Of a stretch of 64,000 nt of DNA, positions 54,567 to 62,273 are shown piece after piece. Both the position numbers and the translations under genes were made by a program. The DNA lies in NCBI RefSeq assembly GCF_001279005.1, contig NZ_LGCN01000201.1, positions 1 through 64,000 of the forward strand, given 5' to 3'. Source of the DNA: Streptomyces caelestis (GTDB lineage Bacteria; Actinomycetota; Actinomycetes; Streptomycetales; Streptomycetaceae). Numbering within the stretch: position 1 is the first letter of the stretch; the number at the start of each line of letters is the position of its first letter. Below the pieces are notes generated by a model. That model ran no database searches, was not told the origin of the DNA, and saw only the letters and a list, made by a program, of their open reading frames with translations.

Positions 54567-56098
54567 GCGGCCACCTCGGCGTTCTCCCGGTCGTCCTCCG
54601 CCGCGGCCGGGGCGCCGCGGAGCACGGCGTACTCGGCGAGGTCGACCCGCCGGGTCTCGCGCCGGAACTCGCTCGTCGTACCGGGCCAGATGGTGGTGTT
54701 GCGCCCGCTCTCGTCGAGGTACCAGCTGGTGCAGCCGCCGGTGTTCCACACGGTGCGCTTCATCCGCTCCTGCACCCGGTGGTTCCAGGCGCGTACGGCG
54801 CCGGGGCGGGCGTCGAGGGCGACCCGGCCGCCGAGGACGTCCAACTGCCGCACGTAGTCGGCGAGATAGTTCAGCTGGGACTCGATCATCAGGATCATGG
54901 AGGAGTTCCCGAGGCCGGTGTTGGGCCCGATGATCGTCATCCAGTTGGGGAACCCGGCGGCCGTGGCGCCGCGCAGTGCCTGCATCCCGCCGGCCCAGCT
55001 CTCGGCGAGGGTCTTCCCCTCGGCGCCGACGACCCGCTCGGCGATGGGCATGTCGGTGACGTGGAACCCGGTCCCGAACACGATCGCGTCGACCTCGGCC
55101 TCGGTCCCGTCGGCCCCGACGACGGTGGACCCGCGGATCTCGCTCAAACCGCTCGCGACGACATCGACATTGGGCTGCGCGAGCGCCGGGTAGTACGTGC
55201 TCGACAGCAGGATCCGCTTGCAGCCGACGCGGTAGTCGGGGGTGAGCCTGGCGCGCAGGGCCGGGTCCTTGATCGCGCGGCCCATGTTGCGCTTGGCCAG
55301 CTGCTCGACGAAGCCGAGCTCGCCGGGGTGCTTGGTGAACGCCTGGACCTGCAACTCCCTGATGCCCCAGAGCAGTCCGCGGCGCAGCTTGGTGGTGACG
55401 GGCAGCGCCCGGTGCAGGGCGCGCTCGGCGCCGCTGATGGGCCGGTCGACGCGGGGCAGGACCCAGGCGGGGGTGCGCTGGAAGAGGGTCAGCCGTGACA
55501 CCAGGGGCTGGATCGACGGCACGATCTGGATCGCGGACGCCCCGGTGCCGACCATGGCGACCCGCTTGCCGCGCAGGTCGTAGTCGTGGTCCCAGCGGGC
55601 GGAGTGGAACACCTTGCCGGGGAAGGTGTCGAGGCCGGGGACGTCCGGCAGCCTGGGCTCGGACAGCGGCCCGGTGGCCGACACGACCACGTCCGCGCTG
55701 AGACTCCCGCTGCTGGTCTCGATCTCCCAGCGCAGCCGCTCGCCGTCCCACACCATCCGCTTCACCTCCGAGTCGAAGCGGATGTGGGGCCGCAGCCCGA
55801 AGGCGTCGGTGACGTGCTCCAGGTAGGCGCGGATGTGCCGCTGCCCGGAGAAGGAGCGGGGCCAGTCCGGATTGGGCGCGAAGGAGAACGAGTACAGGTG
55901 GGACGGCACGTCGCACGCGCACCCGGGATAGTTGTTGTCGCGCCAGGTGCCGCCGACGCTGCTCGCCCGCTCCAGGACGACGAAGTCGGTGACGCCCTCG
56001 CGCCGCAGCCGCACGGCGGCCCCGAGTCCGCCGAATCCCGACCCGATCACCGCCACTCGTACGTGTTCGTGCCCTTGTTCGTGCTCGTGCCCGGCCAT
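54563..56098 (-). CDS. FAD-dependent Baeyer-Villiger-type monooxygenase
   Basis: 511 residues. FAD loop VAVIGSGFGGLGAAVRLRRE near residue 14, Baeyer-Villiger fingerprint FPGKVFHSARWDHD near residue 160, NADPH loop VAMVGTGASAIQIVPSIQ near 182, and GFPNWMTIIGPNTGLGNSS near 385. It would insert oxygen next to a ketone, making an ester for the coupled hydrolase. The ATG at 56098 follows GGAGG. The three-gene set resembles the mycobacterial mymA-lipR-sadH operon for envelope lipid modification; that comparison is by family order only. Confidence 0.92.
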   Translation of the reverse strand: MAGHEHEQGHEHVRVAVIGSGFGGLGAAVRLRREGVTDFVVLERASSVGGTWRDNNYPGCACDVPSHLYSFSFAPNPDWPRSFSGQRHIRAYLEHVTDAFGLRPHIRFDSEVKRMVWDGERLRWEIETSSGSLSADVVVSATGPLSEPRLPDVPGLDTFPGKVFHSARWDHDYDLRGKRVAMVGTGASAIQIVPSIQPLVSRLTLFQRTPAWVLPRVDRPISGAERALHRALPVTTKLRRGLLWGIRELQVQAFTKHPGELGFVEQLAKRNMGRAIKDPALRARLTPDYRVGCKRILLSSTYYPALAQPNVDVVASGLSEIRGSTVVGADGTEAEVDAIVFGTGFHVTDMPIAERVVGAEGKTLAESWAGGMQALRGATAAGFPNWMTIIGPNTGLGNSSMILMIESQLNYLADYVRQLDVLGGRVALDARPGAVRAWNHRVQERMKRTVWNTGGCTSWYLDESGRNTTIWPGTTSEFRRETRRVDLAEYAVLRGAPAAAEDDRENAEVAA

Positions 56099-56128
56099 CC
56101 CGAAGCCTCCACGCATCGCCCAGAACTC

Positions 56129-56146
56129 CGCCAGTGAACACTGGCG
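56129..56146. promoter_or_regulatory. Palindrome in the monooxygenase/MerR intergenic region
   Basis: CGCCAGT-GAAC-ACTGGCG, perfect 7-bp arms with a 4-nt centre, 30 bp upstream of the monooxygenase start. Candidate operator for that operon. A smaller palindrome TACCGCCGGTA (56203-56213) lies nearer the merR start. Confidence 0.6.
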
Positions 56147-56218
56147 CAATGGGGAGAGTAGAACAGCCCCGTACTGATGGGTAGGGGGCGGACAAGGAAA
56201 GTTACCGCCGGTACGCCC

Positions 56219-56224
56219 TAGGCT
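56219..56224 (+). promoter_or_regulatory. Probable -10 box of the merR gene (leaderless)
   Basis: TAGGCT ends 6 nt before the GTG at 56231, with no Shine-Dalgarno sequence. The palindrome at 56203-56213 lies immediately upstream, where a MerR dimer would sit. Confidence 0.55.
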
Positions 56225-56230
56225 GCTCAC

Positions 56231-56896
56231 GTGGCAGAGGACAACGCAGACCCCGGTGAGCGGCGCGAGTACCGCATGGACGAGCTGGCCCGGCTGGCCG
56301 GCATCACGGTGCGCACCCTGCGCTTCTACCGCGAACGCAAGCTGATCCCGCCACCGCGCCGCGAGGGCCGCATCGCCTGGTACGACGACCAGCACCTGGC
56401 CCGCCTGCGCACGATCACGGCGCTGCTGGAACGCGGCCACACCCTGAACGGCATAGCGGAGCTCGCCGAGGCCTTCGACCACGGCCGGGACGTCGGCGAC
56501 CTCCTCGGCATGGACACCCCCACCGAGGAGACCCCGGTCCGCCTCACCCCCGAGGAACTCGCCGACCACTTCTCCGGGGAGGTCACCCCGGAGAACCTGG
56601 CCGCCGCACTGGACCTCGGCTATCTCGGCGTCGACGGCGAGGAGATCGTCCACATCAGCCGCCGCCTGCTCGACGTGTCGTCGGCCCTGGTCCGCGAGGG
56701 CATCCCGCTCGCGGAGGTGCTCCGCGCCGGCGCGGAGGTCCGCACCCACGCCGACACCCTGGCCGACCTCTTCGCCACCCTGATCCTCCGCCACGCCCCG
56801 GAGGATTCCCTCCACCGCCTGCGCCCGCTGGCCCGCAGCGTGGTGGACGCGGAGCTGTCCCTGGCGCTGGACCGGCGCCTGAACAAACGGGACTAG
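56231..56896 (+). CDS. MerR-family regulator
   Basis: 221 residues. N-terminal MerR winged helix YRMDELARLAGITVRTLRFY and RERKLIPPPRREGRIAWYDD (near residues 14-54), followed by the dimer helix (LARLRTITALLERGHTLNGI). The C-terminal domain is helical and lacks metal-binding cysteines, so an organic ligand is expected. Divergent from the monooxygenase operon, which it most likely controls. GTG start fixed by the -10 box. Confidence 0.9.
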   Translation: MAEDNADPGERREYRMDELARLAGITVRTLRFYRERKLIPPPRREGRIAWYDDQHLARLRTITALLERGHTLNGIAELAEAFDHGRDVGDLLGMDTPTEETPVRLTPEELADHFSGEVTPENLAAALDLGYLGVDGEEIVHISRRLLDVSSALVREGIPLAEVLRAGAEVRTHADTLADLFATLILRHAPEDSLHRLRPLARSVVDAELSLALDRRLNKRD

Positions 56897-57072
56897 GGGT
56901 TCCTCACCCACCCGAGGCCGGCCGGCGGCCCGTCCCGCCGCACGTCCGCCGGCAGCCGCGGCGGCTCCGTGTCCCCCGTGAGGTCACGCCGGGGGCCGTC
57001 GAGCGCGTCGTCGTCCCACCCGGCCTCCTCGCGCGGCTTCCGCCACGCGGCCGGCCCGGGCGCCCGCCTCAG
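56893..57072 (-). CDS. Possible small Asp-rich protein with CTG start
   Basis: Behind the exonuclease III gene the minus strand is open to 56893 and reads KPREEAGWDDDALDGPRRDL, then TGDTEPPRLPADVRRDGPPA and GLGWVRNP. The acidic composition is unlike the usual Arg/Gly shadow frames here, and no other gene claims the region. No ATG or GTG is available except a GTG about 40 nt inside the exonuclease gene; a CTG overlaps its stop codon as CTGA at 57072. It may be a real short gene, the tail of a decayed one, or chance. Confidence 0.35.
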   Translation of the reverse strand: MRRAPGPAAWRKPREEAGWDDDALDGPRRDLTGDTEPPRLPADVRRDGPPAGLGWVRNP

Positions 57073-57881
57073 CCGGCCGGCTGCTCGAAGACGACCGTCA
57101 CGGGCGCGTGGTCCGACCACCGCTCGGCGTGCGTGGCGGCCCGCTCGACACGGGCCTCCACCGCCCGCGCCGCCAGCCCCGGGGTCGCCACGGCGAGGTC
57201 GATCCGCCACCCCGTGTCGTTGTCGAAGGCCCGCCCCCTGTAGGACCACCAGGAGTACGGCCCGTCCACGTCCGGATGCAGCGCCCGCACGACGTCGACG
57301 TACCCGCCGTCGTCCGCGGCGAAGACCCGGGAGAGCCACTCCCGCTCCTCCGGCAGGAATCCGGAACTCTTGGTGTTCCCCCGCCAGTTCTTGAGGTCGG
57401 CCTTCTCATGGGCGATGTTCCAGTCCCCGCAGACCACGACCTCCCGCCCGTCGGCGGCGGCCCGCTCCCGCAGCCCCTTCAGGTAGGTGAGGAACTGGTC
57501 CATGAACCGGACCTTCTCCTCCTGCCGCTCGGTCCCGACCTCCCCGGACGGCAGGTACAGCGAGGCTACGGTCACCCCGGGCAGATCGGCTTCCACGTAC
57601 CGCCCGCTGTCGTCGAACTCGTCCGACCCGAACCCGATCCGGACCCGCTCCGGCTCACGCCGGGTGTACAGGGAGACCCCCGCACGCCCCTTGGCGGCGG
57701 CGGGAGCGTGCACGACGTGCCACCCCTCGGGCTCCCGCACCTGCTCCGGCAGCTGCTTCGCCTCCGCCCGCACCTCCTGCAGACACAGCACATCGGCGGA
57801 GGTCCCGGCCAGCCACTCCACGAAGCCCTTCTTGGCGGCGGCCCGCAGTCCATTGACGTTGACGGAGGTCACAGTGAACAT
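57069..57881 (-). CDS. Exodeoxyribonuclease III / AP endonuclease
   Basis: 270 residues, the ExoIII/XthA family. Motifs: TVTSVNVNGLRAAAKKGFVE at the N-terminus, VLCLQEVRAEAKQLPEQV with the metal-binding Glu near residue 35, GRAGVSLYTRR, VVVCGDWNIAHEKADLKNWR near residue 148, and the final WSDHAPVTVVFE with the catalytic Asp-His. Acts in base-excision repair at abasic sites. The ATG at 57881 has a -10 box TATCGT 6 nt upstream. Divergent from an acetyltransferase whose start is 51 bp away. Confidence 0.94.
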   Translation of the reverse strand: MFTVTSVNVNGLRAAAKKGFVEWLAGTSADVLCLQEVRAEAKQLPEQVREPEGWHVVHAPAAAKGRAGVSLYTRREPERVRIGFGSDEFDDSGRYVEADLPGVTVASLYLPSGEVGTERQEEKVRFMDQFLTYLKGLRERAAADGREVVVCGDWNIAHEKADLKNWRGNTKSSGFLPEEREWLSRVFAADDGGYVDVVRALHPDVDGPYSWWSYRGRAFDNDTGWRIDLAVATPGLAARAVEARVERAATHAERWSDHAPVTVVFEQPAG

Positions 57882-57887
57882 CAGGGC

Positions 57888-57893
57888 ACGATA
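57888..57893 (-). promoter_or_regulatory. Probable -10 box of the exonuclease III gene (leaderless)
   Basis: TATCGT on the minus strand, 6 nt before the ATG at 57881. Part of a compact 50-bp divergent promoter. Confidence 0.55.
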
Positions 57894-57918
57894 CGACACT
57901 CCACGTCCGGGCGTGTTT

Positions 57919-57924
57919 TACGGT
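57919..57924 (+). promoter_or_regulatory. Probable -10 box of the divergent acetyltransferase (leaderless)
   Basis: TACGGT, 7 nt before the ATG at 57932. The two -10 boxes of this divergent pair are only 25 bp apart, so the polymerases must compete. Confidence 0.55.
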
Positions 57925-57931
57925 ATTCGGC

Positions 57932-58408
57932 ATGGAAATCCGCCCGGTCCCCTACGACCACCCCGACGCCGTCAAGCTGGACGCCGAAGTCCAGGCCGAG
58001 TACGACATCCGCTACGGCGACGGCGGCGACGCCACCCCCATGGATCCGGCGGACTTCCGGCCCCCGAACGGCGTCTACCTGATCGCGTACGACGAGTCCG
58101 GCGTCCCCGTGGCCTCCGGCGGCTGGCGCGCGCAGGACGCCAACGACGAGGGCAACCGGGACGGCGACGCCGAGCTGAAGCGCATGTACGTGATCGAGCA
58201 GATGCGCGGCCGGGGCCTGGCCCGCCGCATCCTGGCCGCCCTGGAGGAGAGCGCCCGCGCCGCCGGCCGCGTCCGCATGGTCCTGGAGACCGGCACCAAG
58301 CAGCCGGAGGCCATCGCCCTGTACGCCTCCAGCGGCTACGAGCCCTGCGAGAAGTTCGGCTACTACCGCTTCCACGAGGACAGCCGCTGCTACGCCAAGG
58401 CGCTGTAG
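57932..58408 (+). CDS. GNAT-family N-acetyltransferase
   Basis: 158 residues. GNAT core: GVYLIAYDESGVPVASGGWR near residue 46, LKRMYVIEQMRGRGLARRIL with the acetyl-CoA loop near residue 87, LETGTKQPEAIALYASSGYE near residue 119 and FGYYRFHEDSRCYAKAL at the end. Substrate unknown. Leaderless start at 57932. Confidence 0.9.
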   Translation: MEIRPVPYDHPDAVKLDAEVQAEYDIRYGDGGDATPMDPADFRPPNGVYLIAYDESGVPVASGGWRAQDANDEGNRDGDAELKRMYVIEQMRGRGLARRILAALEESARAAGRVRMVLETGTKQPEAIALYASSGYEPCEKFGYYRFHEDSRCYAKAL

Positions 58409-58420
58409 CGGCCGGCCCGG

Positions 58421-58996
58421 TCAGCCCGGGCCGAGCAGGAAGTACGCCGTGTCACGGGACGTGCCGTAGGGCCAGCCGACCTCCACGGTGACCGGGGTCC
58501 CCCACCCGCTCGGCTCGACGCGGACCGGGACGCCGCGCGTCTCGTCCACGCCGAGGGGCCGGGCGAGAGCGGAGTCGCACTCCTCCCGGTTCAGCCATGT
58601 CAGGTCGTGGCCGACGGCGTCGTCCGAGGGCTCGCCCGCCCGGACCTCGAGCGTCTCGCACGCGCCGCCGAACGGCACCTCCTCGTCGGCGCCGTTCTCA
58701 TAGGTGACCGTCAAGCCGTACGCGCCGTCGGGCTCCCGTCGCGGAGGGCCGACCGTGACCTTCAGACCGTCCTCGTACCGGGCGGTCGCACCGGGGCCGA
58801 GCGGATCCCGCCTGTCGCCCAAGGCCCCGCTCTGCTCCAGCTGCCCGGCCCCGTCCAGGCCCTTCTCGAACTCGTCCAGTGCCCAGGCTCCCCAGGCGAG
58901 CAGGCCGAGAAGGAGGAGCAGCACGATCGCGCAGCCGACGAAGCAACCCGTTTCCCTCGCGGCCGGGGGGCCGGCGGGGACCGAATCCGTATCCAT
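58421..58996 (-). CDS. Single-pass membrane protein of unknown function
   Basis: 191 residues from the ATG at 58996. One hydrophobic helix near residues 20-40 (CFVGCAIVLLLLLGLLAWGA), then an extracytoplasmic beta-rich domain with YEDGLKVTVGPPRREPDGAY and YENGADEEVPFGGACETLEV, a DUF4352-like immunoglobulin fold. Two cysteines in the domain may form a disulphide. A -10 box TACCGT 7 nt upstream fixes the ATG over the GTG three codons earlier. Convergent with the acetyltransferase. Confidence 0.8.
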   Translation of the reverse strand: MDTDSVPAGPPAARETGCFVGCAIVLLLLLGLLAWGAWALDEFEKGLDGAGQLEQSGALGDRRDPLGPGATARYEDGLKVTVGPPRREPDGAYGLTVTYENGADEEVPFGGACETLEVRAGEPSDDAVGHDLTWLNREECDSALARPLGVDETRGVPVRVEPSGWGTPVTVEVGWPYGTSRDTAYFLLGPG

Positions 58997-59003
58997 GCGG
59001 GCC

Positions 59004-59009
59004 ACGGTA
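59004..59009 (-). promoter_or_regulatory. Probable -10 box of the membrane protein gene (leaderless)
   Basis: TACCGT on the minus strand, 7 nt before the ATG at 58996; it overlaps the alternative GTG start, which is thereby disfavoured. Confidence 0.5.
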
Positions 59010-59222
59010 GAAAACGGCCCCCCGCCCGGTCATGAGCGCACCTACTCATCCGGCGACCCGGTGGCGCCGACGGGCACCCGAGTACCCGACGCAGCGACGG
59101 ACCGCCGCCCGAGCACCGTCGGTCCGTTCCGCCCCCGCTCGCTTAAGCCGCCCTTAAACGCTCATTAAGCGATCGGCCAGAGTCCTTATGGCGTCAAGTA
59201 ACCGCAGATCAGCGCTGTTTGA
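59010..59222. other. Intergenic region upstream of the glucanase gene
   Basis: No gene visible. It contains an AT-richer cluster with CGCTTAA (near 59139) and ATTAAGCG (near 59163), which can pair, and CCTTAAA between them. This may be a regulator site or a relic hairpin. Confidence 0.4.
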
Positions 59223-59267
59223 AGCGCAAACCGGGCAGTTGGTTGCGCTGTCAACCGTCCGTAGCAT
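59223..59267 (+). promoter_or_regulatory. Promoter of the glucanase gene with overlapping inverted repeat
   Basis: TTGGTT (59239-59244) and TAGCAT (59262-59267) with an ideal 17-bp spacer. An inverted repeat AGCGCAAACC (59223-59232)/GGTTGCGCT (59241-59249) covers the -35 box, and GGTTG/CAACC (59241/59252) adds another. A repressor would block polymerase here. Leader about 40 nt. Confidence 0.6.
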
Positions 59268-59313
59268 CGGGGCTCCCCCACGGAACTTCCCCACAGACGA
59301 GGTGTGTTCACCC

Positions 59314-60591
59314 ATGGCCGCTCATCGCGCACGCCGGTGGTCGCTCGGCGGGTTCGTCCTGCTGGTCTCCACCGCGGTCGTCGCCGCCTTCGCCTTCCTC
59401 ACCACAGGACCGTCCGCCGACCGGGCCGACGCCGCCACCACCGCACTGACCTGGTCCGACGAGTTCAACGGCCCGGCCGGCAGCGCACCGGACCCCGGCA
59501 AGTGGACGCTGGAGAGCGGCGGCAGCGGCAACGGGAACCACGAACTGCAGTACTACCGCGACAGCAGGGACAACGCCGCCCTCGACGGCGACGGCAACCT
59601 CGTCATCACCGCCCGCAAGAACACCGACACCGGGCTCCGGTGCTGGTACGGCCCCTGCCAGTACACCTCCGCCCGCCTCAACACCGCCAGGACCTTCACC
59701 CAGGCCTACGGTCACTTCGAGGCGCGCGTCAAGGTGCCCCGCGGTCAGGGCATGTGGCCCGCGTTCTGGATGCTCGGCGACGACCTGGGCACGGCGGGGT
59801 GGCCCAGCAGCGGCGAGATCGACATCATGGAGAACGTCGGCTACGAGCCCGGTGTCGTCCACGGCACCGTCCACGGCCCCGGTTACTCCGGTGGCGGCGG
59901 TATCGGCGCCTCGTACACGCTCCCGGGCGGCGCGGCCTTCGCCGACGGCTTCCACGTCTTCGCGGTCGACTGGAGCCCCGAGAAGATCACCTGGTCCGTC
60001 GACGGCGCCACCTACCAGACCCGCACCCCGGCCGACCTGGGCGGCAAGAAGTGGGTCTACGACCACCCGTTCTTCCTCATCCTCAACCTCGCCGTCGGCG
60101 GCGACTGGCCCGGCAGCCCGAATGCCGGCACCGCGTTCCCGCAGACGATGACCATCGACTACGTACGCGTCTCCGCCTCCGGCGGTTCCTCCGGGAACGG
60201 CGGCGCCACCCGGACCGGCGCCGTCAAGGGCATCGGCGGCATGTGCGTCGACGTCGCCGGCGCCTCCACCGCGGACCGGACCCCCATCCAGCTGCACGAC
60301 TGCACCGGTGTCGACGCGCAGAAGTGGACGCTGGGCGGCGACGGCACCGTACGCGCCCTCGGCAAGTGCCTCGACGTCCGCGGCGCCTCCACCACGGACG
60401 GGACGCCCGTGCAGCTCTACACCTGCAACGGCACCAAGGCCCAGCAGTGGGCGTACACCTCCGCCCGCGACCTGACCAACATCGGTGCGGACAAGTGCCT
60501 GGACACCAAGGGCGGCTCCTCCGCCGACGGCACGCCCCTGCAGATCCGGACGTGCACCGGCGCCGCCCACCAGAAGTGGACGCTCGCCTGA
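59314..60591 (+). CDS. Secreted GH16 endo-1,3-beta-glucanase with ricin-B (CBM13) domain
   Basis: 425 residues. Signal peptide about 1-40 (RRW, a hydrophobic core LGGFVLLVSTAVVAAFAFL, then ADRADA cleavage region). GH16 catalytic domain about 45-285 with the E168-x-D170-x-x-E173 motif in SSGEIDIMEN. A short Gly/Ser linker, then a ricin-B trefoil (about 300-425) with QxW-type repeats (DAQKWTLG, KAQQWAYT, HQKWTLA). Should cut laminarin- or fungal-wall-type beta-1,3-glucan outside the cell. ATG at 59314; GTG 12 nt upstream is possible. Confidence 0.94.
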   Translation: MAAHRARRWSLGGFVLLVSTAVVAAFAFLTTGPSADRADAATTALTWSDEFNGPAGSAPDPGKWTLESGGSGNGNHELQYYRDSRDNAALDGDGNLVITARKNTDTGLRCWYGPCQYTSARLNTARTFTQAYGHFEARVKVPRGQGMWPAFWMLGDDLGTAGWPSSGEIDIMENVGYEPGVVHGTVHGPGYSGGGGIGASYTLPGGAAFADGFHVFAVDWSPEKITWSVDGATYQTRTPADLGGKKWVYDHPFFLILNLAVGGDWPGSPNAGTAFPQTMTIDYVRVSASGGSSGNGGATRTGAVKGIGGMCVDVAGASTADRTPIQLHDCTGVDAQKWTLGGDGTVRALGKCLDVRGASTTDGTPVQLYTCNGTKAQQWAYTSARDLTNIGADKCLDTKGGSSADGTPLQIRTCTGAAHQKWTLA

Positions 60592-60728
60592 CCTCACGGT
60601 CCACCGACACCACGCCCCCGGCCCGATCCCGAGCCGGGGCGTTCGGCATCCGGCCGGCCGACGCGCTCGGGCGCCGGTCGCGGTGGTGGGGCGTCAGCAG
60701 GGCCCGGAGCTACCGCCGCACCACATGT

Positions 60729-60763
60729 CGAAGCCCCGGTCGGTGATACCGACCGGGGCTTCG
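60729..60763. terminator. Perfect hairpin between glucanase and tRNA-Ala
   Basis: CGAAGCCCCGGTCGGT and ACCGACCGGGGCTTCG form a 16-bp stem with a GAT loop, 7 bp beyond the 3' end of tRNA-Ala on the minus strand and also downstream of the glucanase gene. It can terminate both. Confidence 0.88.
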
Positions 60764-60770
60764 AGCTGCG

Positions 60771-60844
60771 TGGACCTGAGGGGATTTGAACCCCTGGCCC
60801 CCTCGATGCGAACGAGGTGCGCTACCGGACTGCGCCACAGGCCC
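60771..60844 (-). tRNA. tRNA-Ala (anticodon CGC)
   Basis: Minus-strand cloverleaf: acceptor GGGCCTG/CAGGTCC with a G3-U70 wobble, the alanine identity element; anticodon stem CCTCG/CGAGG with loop TTCGCAT (CGC); T arm AGGGG/CCCCT with TTCAAAT. Discriminator A at 60771; CCA is not encoded. It reads GCG, a very common codon here. Confidence 0.95.
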
Positions 60845-60858
60845 TTGCAACGAGTGAA

Positions 60859-60888
60859 ACTTTAGCATCCCGATCGGGGTGCTCGGAA
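60859..60888 (-). promoter_or_regulatory. Probable promoter of tRNA-Ala
   Basis: TTCCGA (60888-60883) and TAAAGT (60864-60859) with an 18-bp spacer, about 15 nt upstream of the mature tRNA 5' end. The spacer is the palindromic stem GCATCCC-GATC-GGGGTGC (60865-60882), which may also terminate sepX. Confidence 0.45.
60865..60882 (-). terminator. Weak hairpin after sepX
   Basis: GCATCCC/GGGGTGC, 7 bp with one G-U pair and a GATC loop, 23 bp beyond the sepX stop; TAAAGTTT follows on the minus strand. It lies within the tRNA-Ala promoter spacer. Confidence 0.5.
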
Positions 60889-60904
60889 ATCCATGGGACC
60901 GGCC

Positions 60905-62101
60905 CTACTCGTTGGCGGCCTTCGGGCGCTCCCCGTCCTCGTACTGGTCGAAGAGGGGGGTGCGGCCGCGTTCGCGGGAGCGGCGGGCCGAGGCGGCCCG
61001 GCGGGCGTCGCTGCGGTCGTCGGCGGGGGCCGCCGGGTCCGGATCCGCTTCGTCGGACGAGTCCCGCGCCTCGTCCGCCGGTACGGCGCTGGAGCGGGCC
61101 GAACTCCAGGTGTCCGGGGCGCCGAGGTCCACCTCGCCGGAGGCGCGGGGGGCGACCGGGGCGGTGACGTACGTGGGGAGCGGTACCGGGACCGGGTCCC
61201 AGCTGTCGCCGCCCTGGCCGGGCCGCCGCTGCCGCTCGCGCTGCTGGTCGACCCACTCGGCGTGGTCGGTCTGCTCGACGAGCGCGCGCCGGTCGGCGGC
61301 GAGCGCGGTCAGGCCCGGGTCGGGGTCGACTCCCGCTTCCGGTCCTTCCGGTTCGTCGGGGTCGGCGTCCTCGATGGAGGGGCGGCGGCGCGGCTGGCGC
61401 TCGCGCAGCCGCTGCGCCGCGACCTCGGCCTGGCGGCGGTCCATCTGGTAGGCGAAGCGGCGGCGCTCCTGGGAGCGGAGGTAGGCGATGTACGCGCTCA
61501 GCAGTATGGCCGGCACGCCGGGTGCCCAGAGGAAGGCCAGTCCGCCGACCGCCGCGACGATCGCGCCGAGCGTGAAGGCGATGAACAGCATCGTGGTGGT
61601 GCGCCGGCGGCGGGCGAGGGCCTTCGAGCGCTGGGCGCGCGCGGCGGCGGTCTGCGCCGCTCGGGCCCGCTGGGCGTCCGGTCCGCGGCGGGCGGCCGGA
61701 ACGCGTCCCCGCGCGGCGGCCGGTTCGGGCTCCCGCCCTTCCGCGCGCTCGCGCGAGGGCCGGCCGGGTGCCGGCTCCGGCCGCTCCGCGGGGGGTGACG
61801 GTACGGGCGCCTGGGTCTGCGGACGGGTCTGGGACACGGCGAAGGCCCGGACGTCCACCGTGTCGGTGACCGCGTCCGGGTCGTGGACGCTCCGCTCCCC
61901 CTCGTCGGCGGAGCGCGCCTGCAGGTCCTTGGCGTACCGGCGCTCCATGCCCGCCCGTCCGGACAGCAATCGGATGGCGGTGCTGAAGCGTTCCGTCGGA
62001 CGGGCCTCGTTCAGCTCGTCCTGCCTACGGAGCCACATCGGCACCAAGTAGGCGGCCCAGGCCCCGACGATGACTGCGTAGATGAGGCCGCTGCTGCTCA
62101 C
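60905..62101 (-). CDS. sepX: SepX/GlpR-type membrane protein of the division machinery
   Basis: 398 residues: N-terminal membrane helix (about 6-24, LIYAVIVGAWAAYLVPMWLR), a long Pro/Arg/Ala-rich cytosolic stretch, a central double helix near 170-210 (MLFIAFTLGAIVAAVGGLAF), then a charged C-terminal tail ending PLFDQYEDGERPKAANE. Topology and position next to rimJ, mog and moaC match SepX of Streptomyces and GlpR of Corynebacterium, which help organise FtsZ at septa together with a MoeA-like Glp protein. The assignment is from gene order and topology. GTG at 62101 with a -10 box 7 nt upstream. Confidence 0.8.
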   Translation of the reverse strand: MSSSGLIYAVIVGAWAAYLVPMWLRRQDELNEARPTERFSTAIRLLSGRAGMERRYAKDLQARSADEGERSVHDPDAVTDTVDVRAFAVSQTRPQTQAPVPSPPAERPEPAPGRPSRERAEGREPEPAAARGRVPAARRGPDAQRARAAQTAAARAQRSKALARRRRTTTMLFIAFTLGAIVAAVGGLAFLWAPGVPAILLSAYIAYLRSQERRRFAYQMDRRQAEVAAQRLRERQPRRRPSIEDADPDEPEGPEAGVDPDPGLTALAADRRALVEQTDHAEWVDQQRERQRRPGQGGDSWDPVPVPLPTYVTAPVAPRASGEVDLGAPDTWSSARSSAVPADEARDSSDEADPDPAAPADDRSDARRAASARRSRERGRTPLFDQYEDGERPKAANE

Positions 62102-62108
62102 GTCTCAC

Positions 62109-62114
62109 ACGGTA
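62109..62114 (-). promoter_or_regulatory. Probable -10 box of sepX (leaderless)
   Basis: TACCGT on the minus strand, 7 nt before the GTG at 62101. It lets sepX be made separately from the upstream moaC-mog-rimJ unit, from which it is split by 172 bp of AT-richer DNA. Confidence 0.55.
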
Positions 62115-62273
62115 GAGGGGTTTGCACGGGGCCATCCGCCAATTGGACCGGTGTGTCGCACGATCTGGCTGATATTTCGAACTTTTCTTGTGATCGATGC
62201 GATCAGGGACCCACCCGAACCGGGAATTCCGCACCCGAAGACGGTCGCCTTCTGCTTAAATTCGAACGTTTAT

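Noticed and set aside
56893..57339. 148-codon minus-strand frame overlapping exonuclease III
   Set aside because: The part inside the exonuclease gene is a shadow; only the last ~58 codons beyond its stop look different and are listed at low confidence.
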